Source: an uncultured Clostridia bacterium (GTDB lineage: Bacteria; Bacillota; Clostridia; Christensenellales; Borkfalkiaceae). From it: a stretch of DNA of 64,000 nt. The DNA lies in assembly GCA_944342025.1 (NCBI GenBank), contig CALVMD010000001.1:120109-184108 (forward strand), given 5' to 3'. The notes beneath the pieces were generated by a model, which was given only the letters and a program-made list of their open reading frames with translations, had not been told where the DNA came from and did no database searches. A program made the translations under genes and the position numbers. This document shows, piece after piece, positions 27,297 through 35,071 of this stretch (within the stretch, counting starts at the first letter, position 1; each line of letters opens with the position of its first letter).

Positions 27297-28262
27297 TCAA
27301 TATTTTATACTGCCGCAGATAAAATCGATCGCGTCGATCTGCTCTTCCAAAGCCGCGATCTCGCTGCTCTTTCCGTCCTCGCCAAACGTTAACGCCATGC
27401 TCTCGGGCTGTTTTTTTCCGATTTTGGAATACGCCGCCAAAAAAACAACGGCCAAAACGGCGGAAAAAATGATCAGGGGTACCGAAACGGCATATACGCC
27501 GACGGGGGCGCCCGTACTCAGCGCCGCAACGAGAATGACAAACGCGAGAGCGGCGAATACGATGCATACCGCGCCCGCCGCGCGATACCCCTTTTTACCG
27601 CTTTCCCTGTCCGGCCGGATTTTCCGTTCCGGGCTTTCGGCTGCCGCAGCGCGAAGCGCGTCCGCTTTTTGAGACAGTTCGGTGCGCAGACGGTTCAGAC
27701 GCGGAAGGTAGGCTGCCGCCAACGCCGCGCGGCGCATGGCGTCTGCCCGTTCGAGCGCTTTATCCGCATGGTTTTTGACCTTTGCAAAGCAAGAAAAATC
27801 ACTCAGATCGCGCGTCTCCGCCAAAACGATCCCGAAATGTGCGCGCCAATCCTCGGCGACCGCAAGACTCTCTTCCCAAAGTGCCGCAGAATCTTCCCAG
27901 CGTCCCTCTTCGAGCGCTTCCTGCGCACGGCGCATGAGATTTTCTCTGTCACGCTCCGTTTCGGCATGCGGCGCTTTCGAACTCTCCCGTACAGACGGTC
28001 CCGTCCGATTTACCGCCGCATTTTCCGATAAAGAATCTTTCGCGGGCGCAGCGCTCTGCGGCGTTTTCTCTCCGCCCGCATCCGCAGGATCCGCCGCGAT
28101 GCCGTGTGCGCCCGGGCGCGAATTCTTTCTCTCTTCCGCATATGCCTCTTTCGCGCGCCCGAGATCGATAAAACTCATGCACGCGGGGCAAATATCTGAC
28201 CGAACGCTCTCTTCCGCGGCAAATATTTTGCCGCATCGATAGCATTTTACCTCTCTTTTCAT
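27297..28262 (-). CDS. Zinc-ribbon membrane protein of unknown function
   Basis: 321 residues. The start has a zinc-ribbon pattern CYRCGKIF ... CPACMSF (residues about 6-28), followed by a long low-complexity Ala/Glu-rich linker, a TPR-like helical part with RRAQEALEEGRWEDSAALWEE, and two adjacent membrane helices at about residues 220-265. A short soluble tail ends at CGSIKY. The ATG overlaps the stop of the YigZ gene (ATGA). Family not recognised; the layout is seen in other clostridial proteins of unknown role. Confidence 0.75.
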   Translation of the reverse strand: MKREVKCYRCGKIFAAEESVRSDICPACMSFIDLGRAKEAYAEERKNSRPGAHGIAADPADAGGEKTPQSAAPAKDSLSENAAVNRTGPSVRESSKAPHAETERDRENLMRRAQEALEEGRWEDSAALWEESLAVAEDWRAHFGIVLAETRDLSDFSCFAKVKNHADKALERADAMRRAALAAAYLPRLNRLRTELSQKADALRAAAAESPERKIRPDRESGKKGYRAAGAVCIVFAALAFVILVAALSTGAPVGVYAVSVPLIIFSAVLAVVFLAAYSKIGKKQPESMALTFGEDGKSSEIAALEEQIDAIDFICGSIKY

Positions 28263-28909
28263 CTCTGCGCCCCCCTGCTTCCGGGCATGAACGGATGCCA
28301 ATAGTCCGATCCCTGCGTGACCTGCACCTTACCGGACATAAAATCGACAAGGGAGGCGGAAAATTCCGTCGCATCTTCTTCCCTCACCGCCGCGGTGACG
28401 GATATTTTGTCCGTATAAACGATGTCCTTCATCCCGACCCCTCGGAGCAAAAAGAATTTTTTCAGCGCGTCGAAATTTTCGTAGCCTACGGCAGCATAAA
28501 TCTCTCTGCACACGCCGTATTCTCGGATCTCCGCACGGGCGATCGCTTCGGCTGCGGATGAAGAATAAGCGCGTACCAAACCTCCCGCACCCAGCTTGAT
28601 CCCGCCGAAATAGCGGGTCACGACCACAGCCGACTCAAACAATTTCCTGTTTTTGAGAACGTCCAAAATGGGCATGCCTGCCGTCCCCTGCGGTTCGCCG
28701 TCGTCCGAAAAGCGCATGAGATTGCCGACCTTGTCCGCAACGAACGCGTAGCAGTTATGCGTTGCAAGCGGATGGGCGGCGCGGACCCCGGAAACAAAGG
28801 CGCGCGCCTCTTCCTCGTTTTCCGCGTGCGCACAGTTGACGATAAACCGCGAACGCTCGATGACCTTTTCGTATGTCGCCGCCGAATAGACGGAAAGATA
28901 GCTCTTCAT
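28259..28909 (-). CDS. YigZ/IMPACT-family protein
   Basis: 216 residues. The N-terminal domain has the IMPACT signature RFIVNCAHAENEEEA, HNCYAFV and FSDDGEPQGTAG followed by YFGGIKLGAGGLVRAY; the C-terminal part is the ferredoxin-like YigZ domain. Eukaryotic IMPACT acts in translational control; the bacterial role is unclear. The gene heads a two-gene unit with the zinc-ribbon protein. Confidence 0.92.
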   Translation of the reverse strand: MKSYLSVYSAATYEKVIERSRFIVNCAHAENEEEARAFVSGVRAAHPLATHNCYAFVADKVGNLMRFSDDGEPQGTAGMPILDVLKNRKLFESAVVVTRYFGGIKLGAGGLVRAYSSSAAEAIARAEIREYGVCREIYAAVGYENFDALKKFFLLRGVGMKDIVYTDKISVTAAVREEDATEFSASLVDFMSGKVQVTQGSDYWHPFMPGSRGAQR

Positions 28910-28922
28910 CGCTCCGCCGCCT

Positions 28923-29303
28923 TGTTCACGAAAACCTCACTTCGTTGCGGTTTTCCGTGAAAATTTTGGATTTATATTATAAATTCGCGCGTTTGAGAAC
29001 CGCACTTCTCAAAAAGCGCACTCAATTTGCCGCATACCTACGGCTCACGAAAAGGGTGAATGACCGCGATTGCATAATATGCGTGCCCTTAAATAAACGG
29101 GGTCCCCGAAAATCGCAACGCGCGTAGCGATGTGAGATTTTTGGGGAAGAGGAACAACAAGTGTATGAGGGCTTGGCGGCAAGTTTTGCGCGCCGCCTGC
29201 CCTCCGTCGCCTTGTTGCGACGTGGACAGAGGGGAAATCCGTTCGGGTTTCCCCTCTGTCTCACGGAAATAAGTTTTAACAGCTTAAAACTTATTTCGTG
29301 AAC
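28923..29303 (-). repeat. Composite intergenic repeat element I
   Basis: This gap of about 380 bases between the YigZ gene and tyrS holds no gene. On the minus strand it reads: hairpin B (29261-29303; ends GTTCACGAAA and TTTCCGTGA, loop GCTG), a second hairpin with CAGAGGGGAAA arms (29226-29260), a shared block like GGGCACGCATAT (29069-29094), a shared block like GGCAAATTGAGTGCGCTT (29014-29031), and hairpin A (28926-28960). The same parts recur in elements II and III. Hairpin B contains the tyrS stop codon. Confidence 0.7.
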
Positions 29304-30508
29304 ATTATCCTTATATGCACCTTTTTTCCCTTATGCAGGACGAATTCGCCCTTCTCCTTTGCGGACGCGGGGACCGCCGCATTCACATCGTCGATCTTTT
29401 CATCGTCGATCTTTACGCCGCCGCCCTCGATCAGGCGCCTTGCCTCGCTCTTGGACTTTGCCGCCCCCGCAAGGACGAGAACGTCGCACACGGCAGACGT
29501 ATCCTTCGGAATCTCAACGGAAGGCATGTTCTCCGCATCGCCGCCGAAAGCCGCTTTTGCCTTGGCTTCGGCGTCTTTCGCCTTTTCTTCGCCGTGCACC
29601 ATCTTGGTCAGCTCGAACGCGAGGCGTTCCTTCGCCGCGTTGATGCGCTCGTCTTTATGCTCGCAAAGGGCCGCGATCTCGTCGAGCGGCAAAAAGGTGA
29701 GAAGTTTCAGGCATTTTTCGACGTCCGCGTCGTTCACGTTTCTCCAATACTGGTAAAATTCGTAAGGACTCGTCTTGTTTTCGTCCAGCCATACGGCGCC
29801 CTTTGCCGTTTTACCCATTTTACGGCCGTCCGAAGTAGTGAGAAGCGTGAACGTCATCGCGAACGCGGGCTGCTGTTCCTTACGGCGGATCAGATCCGCC
29901 CCCGCAAGGATATTGCTCCACTGATCGTCGCCGCCCAGTTCGAGCTTGCAGCCGTATTTTTTGTAGAGTACGAGAAAATCGTACGCCTGCATGAGCATGT
30001 AATTGAATTCGAAGAAAGAAAGCCCTCTCTCGTAACGGGACTTGAAACATTCCGCCGAAAGCATTTTATTGACGGAGAAATGCACGCCGATCTCGCGCAG
30101 GAAGTCGATATAATTGAGATTCAGCAGCCAGTCGGCGTTGTTGACCATGATCGCGCCGTTCTCGCCGTCGAATTTGATAAATTTTGACATCTGTTTGCGG
30201 AAACATTCGCAATGGTAATCGACCGTTTCGCGCGTCATCATCTGACGCATGTCCGTCCTGCCGGAAGGATCGCCGATCATGCCCGTGCCGCCGCCGATCA
30301 GGACAATGGGCTTATGCCCCGCGTCCTGCATGTGCTTCATGGCGATCAGCTGCATAAAGTGCCCTACGTGCAGGCTGTCCGCCGTCGGATCGAACCCGAT
30401 GTAAAAGGGAACGCTCTCTTTCCCGAGCATTTCATAAAGTTCGTCTTCAAAGACGGTCTGTTTGATAAATCCCCTCTCCCTGAGGGTATCCATTACATTC
30501 TTTTTCAT
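29291..30508 (-). CDS. tyrS: Tyrosine-tRNA ligase
   Basis: 405 residues, normal for TyrRS. It charges tRNA-Tyr with tyrosine. The HIGH-type motif is SLHVGH, the KMSKS-type motif is GRKMGKT, and a C-terminal S4 RNA-binding domain is present ([15 protein letters not shown]). No T-box leader is seen; only 62 bases separate it from the upstream GH43 gene. The last codons (FTK and stop) lie inside hairpin B of a repeat element, so the repeat appears to have supplied the very end of the protein. Confidence 0.96.
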   Translation of the reverse strand: MKKNVMDTLRERGFIKQTVFEDELYEMLGKESVPFYIGFDPTADSLHVGHFMQLIAMKHMQDAGHKPIVLIGGGTGMIGDPSGRTDMRQMMTRETVDYHCECFRKQMSKFIKFDGENGAIMVNNADWLLNLNYIDFLREIGVHFSVNKMLSAECFKSRYERGLSFFEFNYMLMQAYDFLVLYKKYGCKLELGGDDQWSNILAGADLIRRKEQQPAFAMTFTLLTTSDGRKMGKTAKGAVWLDENKTSPYEFYQYWRNVNDADVEKCLKLLTFLPLDEIAALCEHKDERINAAKERLAFELTKMVHGEEKAKDAEAKAKAAFGGDAENMPSVEIPKDTSAVCDVLVLAGAAKSKSEARRLIEGGGVKIDDEKIDDVNAAVPASAKEKGEFVLHKGKKVHIRIMFTK

Positions 30509-30570
30509 AAAAGTCTATACTCCTTGCTTTGCGGATACAGGCCCTGCCTGTTCCAGTTTTAACCTGATTA

Positions 30571-32586
30571 TTATACAACGGCTGTCGGATCGCTGTTCAG
30601 ATACAGCGACATACCGGTTTTTGCGCTGATCGCCGTGATCGCAAGTCCGCTCTGACCGACGCCCTCCAGCCAGCTCGGAGCCACCACGCCGTAAAAAGTA
30701 TCATCGGCATTTGCGATCTTGATGAAGTAATCCCCGATCATCTGCCACGTATACGTCGCATTGCGATGCGTGAGCGTGCCGCCATCCGTTCCGTCCAAAG
30801 CAAACGTTACAGCCTCTGAGAAGATGGGCGTATACACCATATCGTTCAGAAAAACAGCCTGATAATTGCCCTGCGTAAGATTCGCAACTTCCGCCGCCGT
30901 GACCGTTCTCAAGCGCTCCCCCGCATATCTGTTAGGATTTATGACGATCTGCCCCTGAGAATTCAAATAGTACTGATTGAGAAACAGAGCAAAACTTGAA
31001 CCCAGTTCTGTATTGTAATAACGGTTGATGCGCGTCGATATATTGATGCCGCGAGTCGTATACAGATCGTTATGCCCGGGGGCATATACGTTATAGGCTG
31101 TATCGCCCGTAACGATCTCGCCGTTGTCATCCGAATATTCAGCCTTCGCGCTCATATTAGTTCCGTCGGCATAAATAAAATCAAAAGCGCCCAGTGCTTT
31201 ATACCCGTTCCCGGAAATTCCGTTATCCGAATCGAGCATTTCGCCGTCCACCCCGCTAGATCTGAATCCTTTATAAACACCCGTCACCGAATTGTCCGAA
31301 ATACCGTAACGCATATTATACGTCGCCGCAAGAGCACCGTAAGAGCTCATGAGGAAGTACCTTGAACCGATGGTATCGGTAACGTTCCCTGCGTCGTCAT
31401 AGATCTGGACATTGTCATGCCGCGCGATGACGGGCGCCTCCATCTGTCCTTCCGCAATAATCGTTCCGCAATATTTTTTGCCTGAAGAGCCTTTTTTGTC
31501 GCGCTCGTAATTAAAATCCTGCACCTCTTCGTCAGAGTACACCTTATTCATACCCGCCGCCCGAAGTCCGCTCTTCCTGCTCATTTCCATAATATAGAGT
31601 CCCGCGTGGAAGGAGCCGTATGCCATATACATATCCCCTTCTTTCGTAAAAATGATTTGCGGGTCGATCGCATTGATATACTGATTTCCCTGTCCGACCG
31701 GCAGGCAGGACTGAAAGATCATGCCGACATATTCGAACGACCCGGGTGTCAGGTCTTCGCTGTAACAGAGAAAAATGCAAGCCCTGTCGTTGCCGTCTCC
31801 CTGGCCGAGATCGGCCGTGTATACGGCGCAGGAATACAGCCAGAAGCCATCTTTGTCCGGACATTCGATAATATCGGGCGCCCAATAATGCACCGCGTTG
31901 ATACTCGGTGCGTTCAACGCTTTGACCACGTCTGAAAGCTCTTCGCCCCATGCCTTGCCGGAAGGCGCTGTGCCGCTGTAAGGCTGATTCAAACGGGTAC
32001 TGAACGTCGTCCCCGTCTTCTCCCAATGGATCATATCTTGGGATCTGCGGATCTGGTTGCCGCCGTCGCCCCAGCCCGTCGTGAGTACATAATAATATCC
32101 GTCGTGTTCGACGATAGACGGATCGTGCGAACCGTTCACGCCGTCGGACGCCGTCTCCGAAAGCGCATCGAACGAAGGGTCGGCGGGATATGCGCCCTGC
32201 GAAGTAACGCTCACCCGTTCCATCACCGCTCCGTCCTCATCGCACAAGTCGATGTTGAGGATGCCGCAGCCGACCGCCGTGACCGTCAGGGTTTCCTCAT
32301 CGAACGTTGCGACGCTCGCAGCGTTTTCGACCGTATTTCCATAGAGATCGGTCGCACTGAGCTTGTACGACGCGACAGAGACGCCTTCTTTCAGCTCGAT
32401 CACGGATGTCTTGTCCTTTTCAACCACATAATTTTTCCCCGTGTCGTCGTAAAATACGGCGGGATACAGCGAACTCGCCACATAGGCGCTTCCTTCGTCC
32501 GTTCCGTCCTTGTCCGAACACCCCGCAAGCGGGATCGCCAGAGCGATCGCAAGCACCAAAAAAACACTTAGAACTTTTTTCTTCAT
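30571..32586 (-). CDS. Secreted GH43 lipoprotein (arabinanase/arabinofuranosidase-like)
   Basis: 671 residues. A lipoprotein signal peptide ends in LAGC at about residue 23, so the protein is probably anchored outside the cell. Residues about 40-140 resemble an Ig-like domain. The catalytic beta-propeller begins with NGSHDPSIVEHDGYYYV (general base Asp), has IDPQIIFTKEGDMYMAYGSF, and MEAPVIARHDN with the likely acid Glu. The C-terminal 150 residues form a beta-rich extra domain. It most resembles arabinan endo-1,5-arabinosidases, a sensible partner for the cytosolic GH51 enzyme. Confidence 0.88.
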   Translation of the reverse strand: MKKKVLSVFLVLAIALAIPLAGCSDKDGTDEGSAYVASSLYPAVFYDDTGKNYVVEKDKTSVIELKEGVSVASYKLSATDLYGNTVENAASVATFDEETLTVTAVGCGILNIDLCDEDGAVMERVSVTSQGAYPADPSFDALSETASDGVNGSHDPSIVEHDGYYYVLTTGWGDGGNQIRRSQDMIHWEKTGTTFSTRLNQPYSGTAPSGKAWGEELSDVVKALNAPSINAVHYWAPDIIECPDKDGFWLYSCAVYTADLGQGDGNDRACIFLCYSEDLTPGSFEYVGMIFQSCLPVGQGNQYINAIDPQIIFTKEGDMYMAYGSFHAGLYIMEMSRKSGLRAAGMNKVYSDEEVQDFNYERDKKGSSGKKYCGTIIAEGQMEAPVIARHDNVQIYDDAGNVTDTIGSRYFLMSSYGALAATYNMRYGISDNSVTGVYKGFRSSGVDGEMLDSDNGISGNGYKALGAFDFIYADGTNMSAKAEYSDDNGEIVTGDTAYNVYAPGHNDLYTTRGINISTRINRYYNTELGSSFALFLNQYYLNSQGQIVINPNRYAGERLRTVTAAEVANLTQGNYQAVFLNDMVYTPIFSEAVTFALDGTDGGTLTHRNATYTWQMIGDYFIKIANADDTFYGVVAPSWLEGVGQSGLAITAISAKTGMSLYLNSDPTAVV

Positions 32587-32618
32587 TTTCTGCCCTCACC
32601 ATCATCCATATTTATATG

Positions 32619-32647
32619 ATTGTACCATATCCGGACGCTTTTGTAAA
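32619..32647 (-). promoter_or_regulatory. Sigma-A promoter of the GH43 lipoprotein gene
   Basis: Minus-strand TTTACA (32642-32647), 17 bases, TACAAT (32619-32624); the ATG is 33 bases downstream. Confidence 0.8.
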
Positions 32648-32725
32648 CCGAAGTCGGATAAAAGCCCGCAAAAAAGTTTTTTGATCAAACAAACAAATTT
32701 TCTGCGAATAATTCTCTGCAAAGCA

Positions 32726-32754
32726 TTGAAAAATTTTTGACTGTATGGTATAAT
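32726..32754 (+). promoter_or_regulatory. Sigma-A promoter of the NifU-like/GGGtGRT operon
   Basis: TTGAAA (32726-32731), 17 bases, TATAAT (32749-32754). The ATG at 32810 follows GGAGGAAG. Confidence 0.85.
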
Positions 32755-32809
32755 TTGACTTGGTAAAACCACAAAATCGTATGGTCAATATTGAATTGGA
32801 GGAAGAAAA

Positions 32810-33511
32810 ATGCAATATTCTCGCGAAGTTGAAGAAATGATTTGCGTTGCCAAGGGCCCCAACCACGGCCCCGCCCCCATCCCCGAAGAGGGTAAATGGA
32901 TCCAGGCAAAGGAAATCAAAGACATCTCCGGACTCACGCACGGCGTGGGCTGGTGCGCGCCGCAGCAGGGCACCTGCAAGCTGACGCTCAACATCAAACA
33001 GGGCGTCATTCAGGAAGCGCTCGTCGAGACGATCGGCTGCTCGGGCATGACCCATTCCGCGGCGATGGCGGCGGAAATTTTGCCCAAAAAGACCGTTCTC
33101 GAAGCGCTGAACACCGACCTCGTGTGCGATGCGATCAACACCGCCATGCGCGAACTGTTTTTGCAGATCGTGTACGGCCGCAGCCAGTCGGCTTTCTCCG
33201 ACGACGGCCTGGTCATCGGCGCAGGGCTTGAAGACCTCGGCAAAGGCACCCGTTCGCAGATCGGCACGATGTATTCCACGGCGGAAAAGGGCGTGCGCTA
33301 TCTCGAAATGACGGACGGCTACGTCCGCAGGATGGCCCTTGACAAAAATAACGAGGTCATCGGCTACGAATTCGTCAACTTCGGCAAGATGATGGATTTC
33401 ATCAAAGGCGGCATGGGCGCGGAAGAAGCGCTGAGTAAAGCTACCGGTCATTACGGCAGATTTACCGAGGCCGACGGGGCGGTCAAATACATCGACCCCC
33501 GCAAACAGTAA
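32810..33511 (+). CDS. NifU-like iron-sulfur scaffold-family protein
   Basis: 233 residues, soluble. The segment VETIGCSGMTHSAAMAAEIL resembles the IscU/NifU region around the first cluster-binding Cys; other cysteines are at CVAK, WCAPQQGTC and DLVCD. Related proteins are annotated as iron-sulfur cluster assembly scaffold family and nearly always sit beside a GGGtGRT protein, as here (15-base gap, AAGGAGG site). No experimental role is known to me. Start supported by GGAGG. Confidence 0.8.
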   Translation: MQYSREVEEMICVAKGPNHGPAPIPEEGKWIQAKEIKDISGLTHGVGWCAPQQGTCKLTLNIKQGVIQEALVETIGCSGMTHSAAMAAEILPKKTVLEALNTDLVCDAINTAMRELFLQIVYGRSQSAFSDDGLVIGAGLEDLGKGTRSQIGTMYSTAEKGVRYLEMTDGYVRRMALDKNNEVIGYEFVNFGKMMDFIKGGMGAEEALSKATGHYGRFTEADGAVKYIDPRKQ

Positions 33512-33526
33512 GGAGGTACACGGACA

Positions 33527-34531
33527 ATGAGTATCACTTTCGAAGGGTATGAAAGAAGGATCAACCAGATCCGTCCCGTCATGGACAAGTACGGCATCAA
33601 AGATTTCGAAGACGCGAAACGCATCTGCAACGAGAAAGGTTTCGACGCATACGACATCGTGAAAGGCATTCAGCCCATCGCATTCGAAAACGCGGGCTGG
33701 GCTTACACCCTGGGCGCTGCCATTGCCATCAAAAAAGGCTGCACGAAAGCTGCCGACGCAGCGGAGGCCATCGGCGAAGGCTTGCAGGCATTCTGCATCC
33801 CCGGTTCCGTTGCCGACCAGCGCAAAGTCGGTCTCGGCCACGGCAACCTCGCGGCGATGCTCCTTCGCGAAGAGACGGAGTGCTTCTGCTTCCTCGCGGG
33901 GCATGAATCTTTCGCGGCGGCGGAAGGCGCGATCGGTATCGCGAGAAACGCGAACAAAGTCCGCAAAAATCCCCTGCGCGTCATCCTCAACGGCCTCGGA
34001 AAAGATGCGGCGTACATCATTTCGCGCATCAACGGTTTCACCTATGTGCAGACCAAGTACGATTATTATACCGGTAAGGTCACGATCGTGAAAGAGACCC
34101 CCTATTCTTCGGGCGAACGCGCGAAAGTGCGCTGCTACGGCACCGACGACGTGAACGAGGGCGTCGCGATCATGATCATGGAAAAGGTGGACGTTTCCAT
34201 CACGGGCAACTCCACCAACCCGACCAGGTTCCAGCACCCCGTTGCGGGCACCTATAAAAAATGGGCTGTCGAAAACGGCAAGAAGTATTTCTCCGTTGCG
34301 TCCGGCGGCGGCACGGGCAGAACCCTGCACCCCGACAACATGGCGGCAGGCCCCGCAAGCTACGGCATGACGGACACGATGGGCCGCATGCACTCCGACG
34401 CGCAGTTCGCCGGTTCTTCCTCCGTTCCCGCGCACGTCGAAATGATGGGCCTGATCGGTGCGGGCAATAACCCCATGGTCGGTATGACCGTTGCTTGTGC
34501 CGTTGCCGTGCAGGAAAGCATGACGAAGTAA
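33527..34531 (+). CDS. GGGtGRT protein
   Basis: 334 residues, soluble. It carries the family-naming motif SGGGTGRTLHPDNMAAGP (residues about 261-278), plus GLGHGNLAAMLL and FCFLAGHESFAAAEGA. The family is widespread in anaerobes, always close to the NifU-like partner, and has no assigned reaction. The conserved Gly-rich and His motifs suggest a ligand or cofactor site; this is inference. A 3' fragment of this gene is duplicated about 290 bases downstream with a repeat element. Confidence 0.85.
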   Translation: MSITFEGYERRINQIRPVMDKYGIKDFEDAKRICNEKGFDAYDIVKGIQPIAFENAGWAYTLGAAIAIKKGCTKAADAAEAIGEGLQAFCIPGSVADQRKVGLGHGNLAAMLLREETECFCFLAGHESFAAAEGAIGIARNANKVRKNPLRVILNGLGKDAAYIISRINGFTYVQTKYDYYTGKVTIVKETPYSSGERAKVRCYGTDDVNEGVAIMIMEKVDVSITGNSTNPTRFQHPVAGTYKKWAVENGKKYFSVASGGGTGRTLHPDNMAAGPASYGMTDTMGRMHSDAQFAGSSSVPAHVEMMGLIGAGNNPMVGMTVACAVAVQESMTK

Positions 34532-34591
34532 ATTTCTTCACGAAATTCTCGGCGGGCTGCCGCCTGCGAATTTCCGTGATCTGAAAGACAA

Positions 34592-34627
34592 CCCGCCGTT
34601 CGGCACTAGCCGTTCGGCGGGCTTTTC
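34592..34627 (+). terminator. Terminator after the GGGtGRT gene (first copy)
   Basis: CCCGCCG TT CGGC, loop ACTA, GCCG TT CGGCGGG, followed by CTTTTCTCTC. A second copy with a slightly different stem is at 34879-34915. Confidence 0.75.
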
Positions 34628-34878
34628 TCTCTTGCGGCATTTTTAAGAGCACACGTATTATAAAATGCCGCAATTCACTCTTTCCTCTTGAGCCGCAGGC
34701 ATGCGCCAAATTGCGTGCGCTTACCGAAAAGCGCGGTTTTCGGACGCGCTTTGTTTATTGCAAAATTTTCTGTAAGACAATTCTTTTTTGCTCCGTGCAG
34801 GAAGGCATGACGAAGTAAATTTGTTCACGAAATTCTCGGCGGGCTGCCGCCTGCGAATTTCCGTGATTTGAAAGACAA

Positions 34879-34915
34879 CCCGCCGTCGGCGCACGCCGAT
34901 CGGCGGGCTTTTCTC
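34879..34915 (+). terminator. Second copy of the terminator-like hairpin in element II
   Basis: CCCGCCGTCGGC, loop GCAC, GCCGATCGGCGGG, then CTTTTCTCTC. It lies just before the promoter of the PurF-like gene and may insulate it from upstream transcription. Confidence 0.7.
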
Positions 34916-34955
34916 TCTCCCGCGAAAAAATTTTATGCGGAACGCAAAAAAGCGG

Positions 34956-34984
34956 CTGACATTGTCGCCGATTTGTGCTATACT
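34956..34984 (+). promoter_or_regulatory. Sigma-A promoter of the PurF-like gene
   Basis: CTGACA (34956-34961), 17 bases, TATACT (34979-34984). The expected start of transcription is near 34991. Confidence 0.7.
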
Positions 34985-34990
34985 ATAAAA

Positions 34991-35030
34991 GCGGCAGCAG
35001 CGCCGCGGCGCTGCTGCCGCCTTTTTTATT
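34991..35030 (+). terminator. Perfect 30-nt hairpin with T-run at the very start of the PurF-like transcript
   Basis: Positions 34991-35020 form a perfect palindrome with 15-bp arms (GCGGCAGCAGCGCCG and its complement) followed by CTTTTTTATTTT. It begins where transcription from the promoter at 34956-34984 should start and lies 42 bases before AGGAGG-like GGAGG of the gene. It has every property of an intrinsic terminator, so it may be an attenuator, a 5' stabilising stem, or a barrier for upstream transcription. Confidence 0.7.
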
Positions 35031-35071
35031 TTACACTTTACGAATTTCAGGTTTACGGAGGCAAAAAAACT

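Larger units (their letters stand above)
34506..34915 (+). repeat. Composite intergenic repeat element II, with duplicated 3' end of the GGGtGRT gene
   Basis: Two near-identical copies of about 122 bases (34506-34627 and 34793-34915) start with the last codons of the GGGtGRT gene and its TAA, continue with hairpin C or D (34537-34579, 34824-34866; ends TTCACGAAATT and AATTTCCGTGA, loop GCTG), and end with a terminator-like CCCGCCG...CGGCGGG hairpin and TTTTCTCTC. Between them lie the shared blocks y (near 34634-34672, bounded by TTGCGGCATT and AATGCCGCAA) and x (near 34704-34722). The same parts occur in elements I and III. Confidence 0.75.

Noticed and set aside
28923-29303. Integron attC sites
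   Set aside because: Variable stems with fixed ends are suggestive, but the ends are not the attC core GTTRRRY/RYYYAAC pattern and no integrase or cassette genes are present.
30509-30570. T-box leader expected before tyrS
   Set aside because: Only 62 bases separate tyrS from the upstream gene and no T-box sequence or terminator is present.
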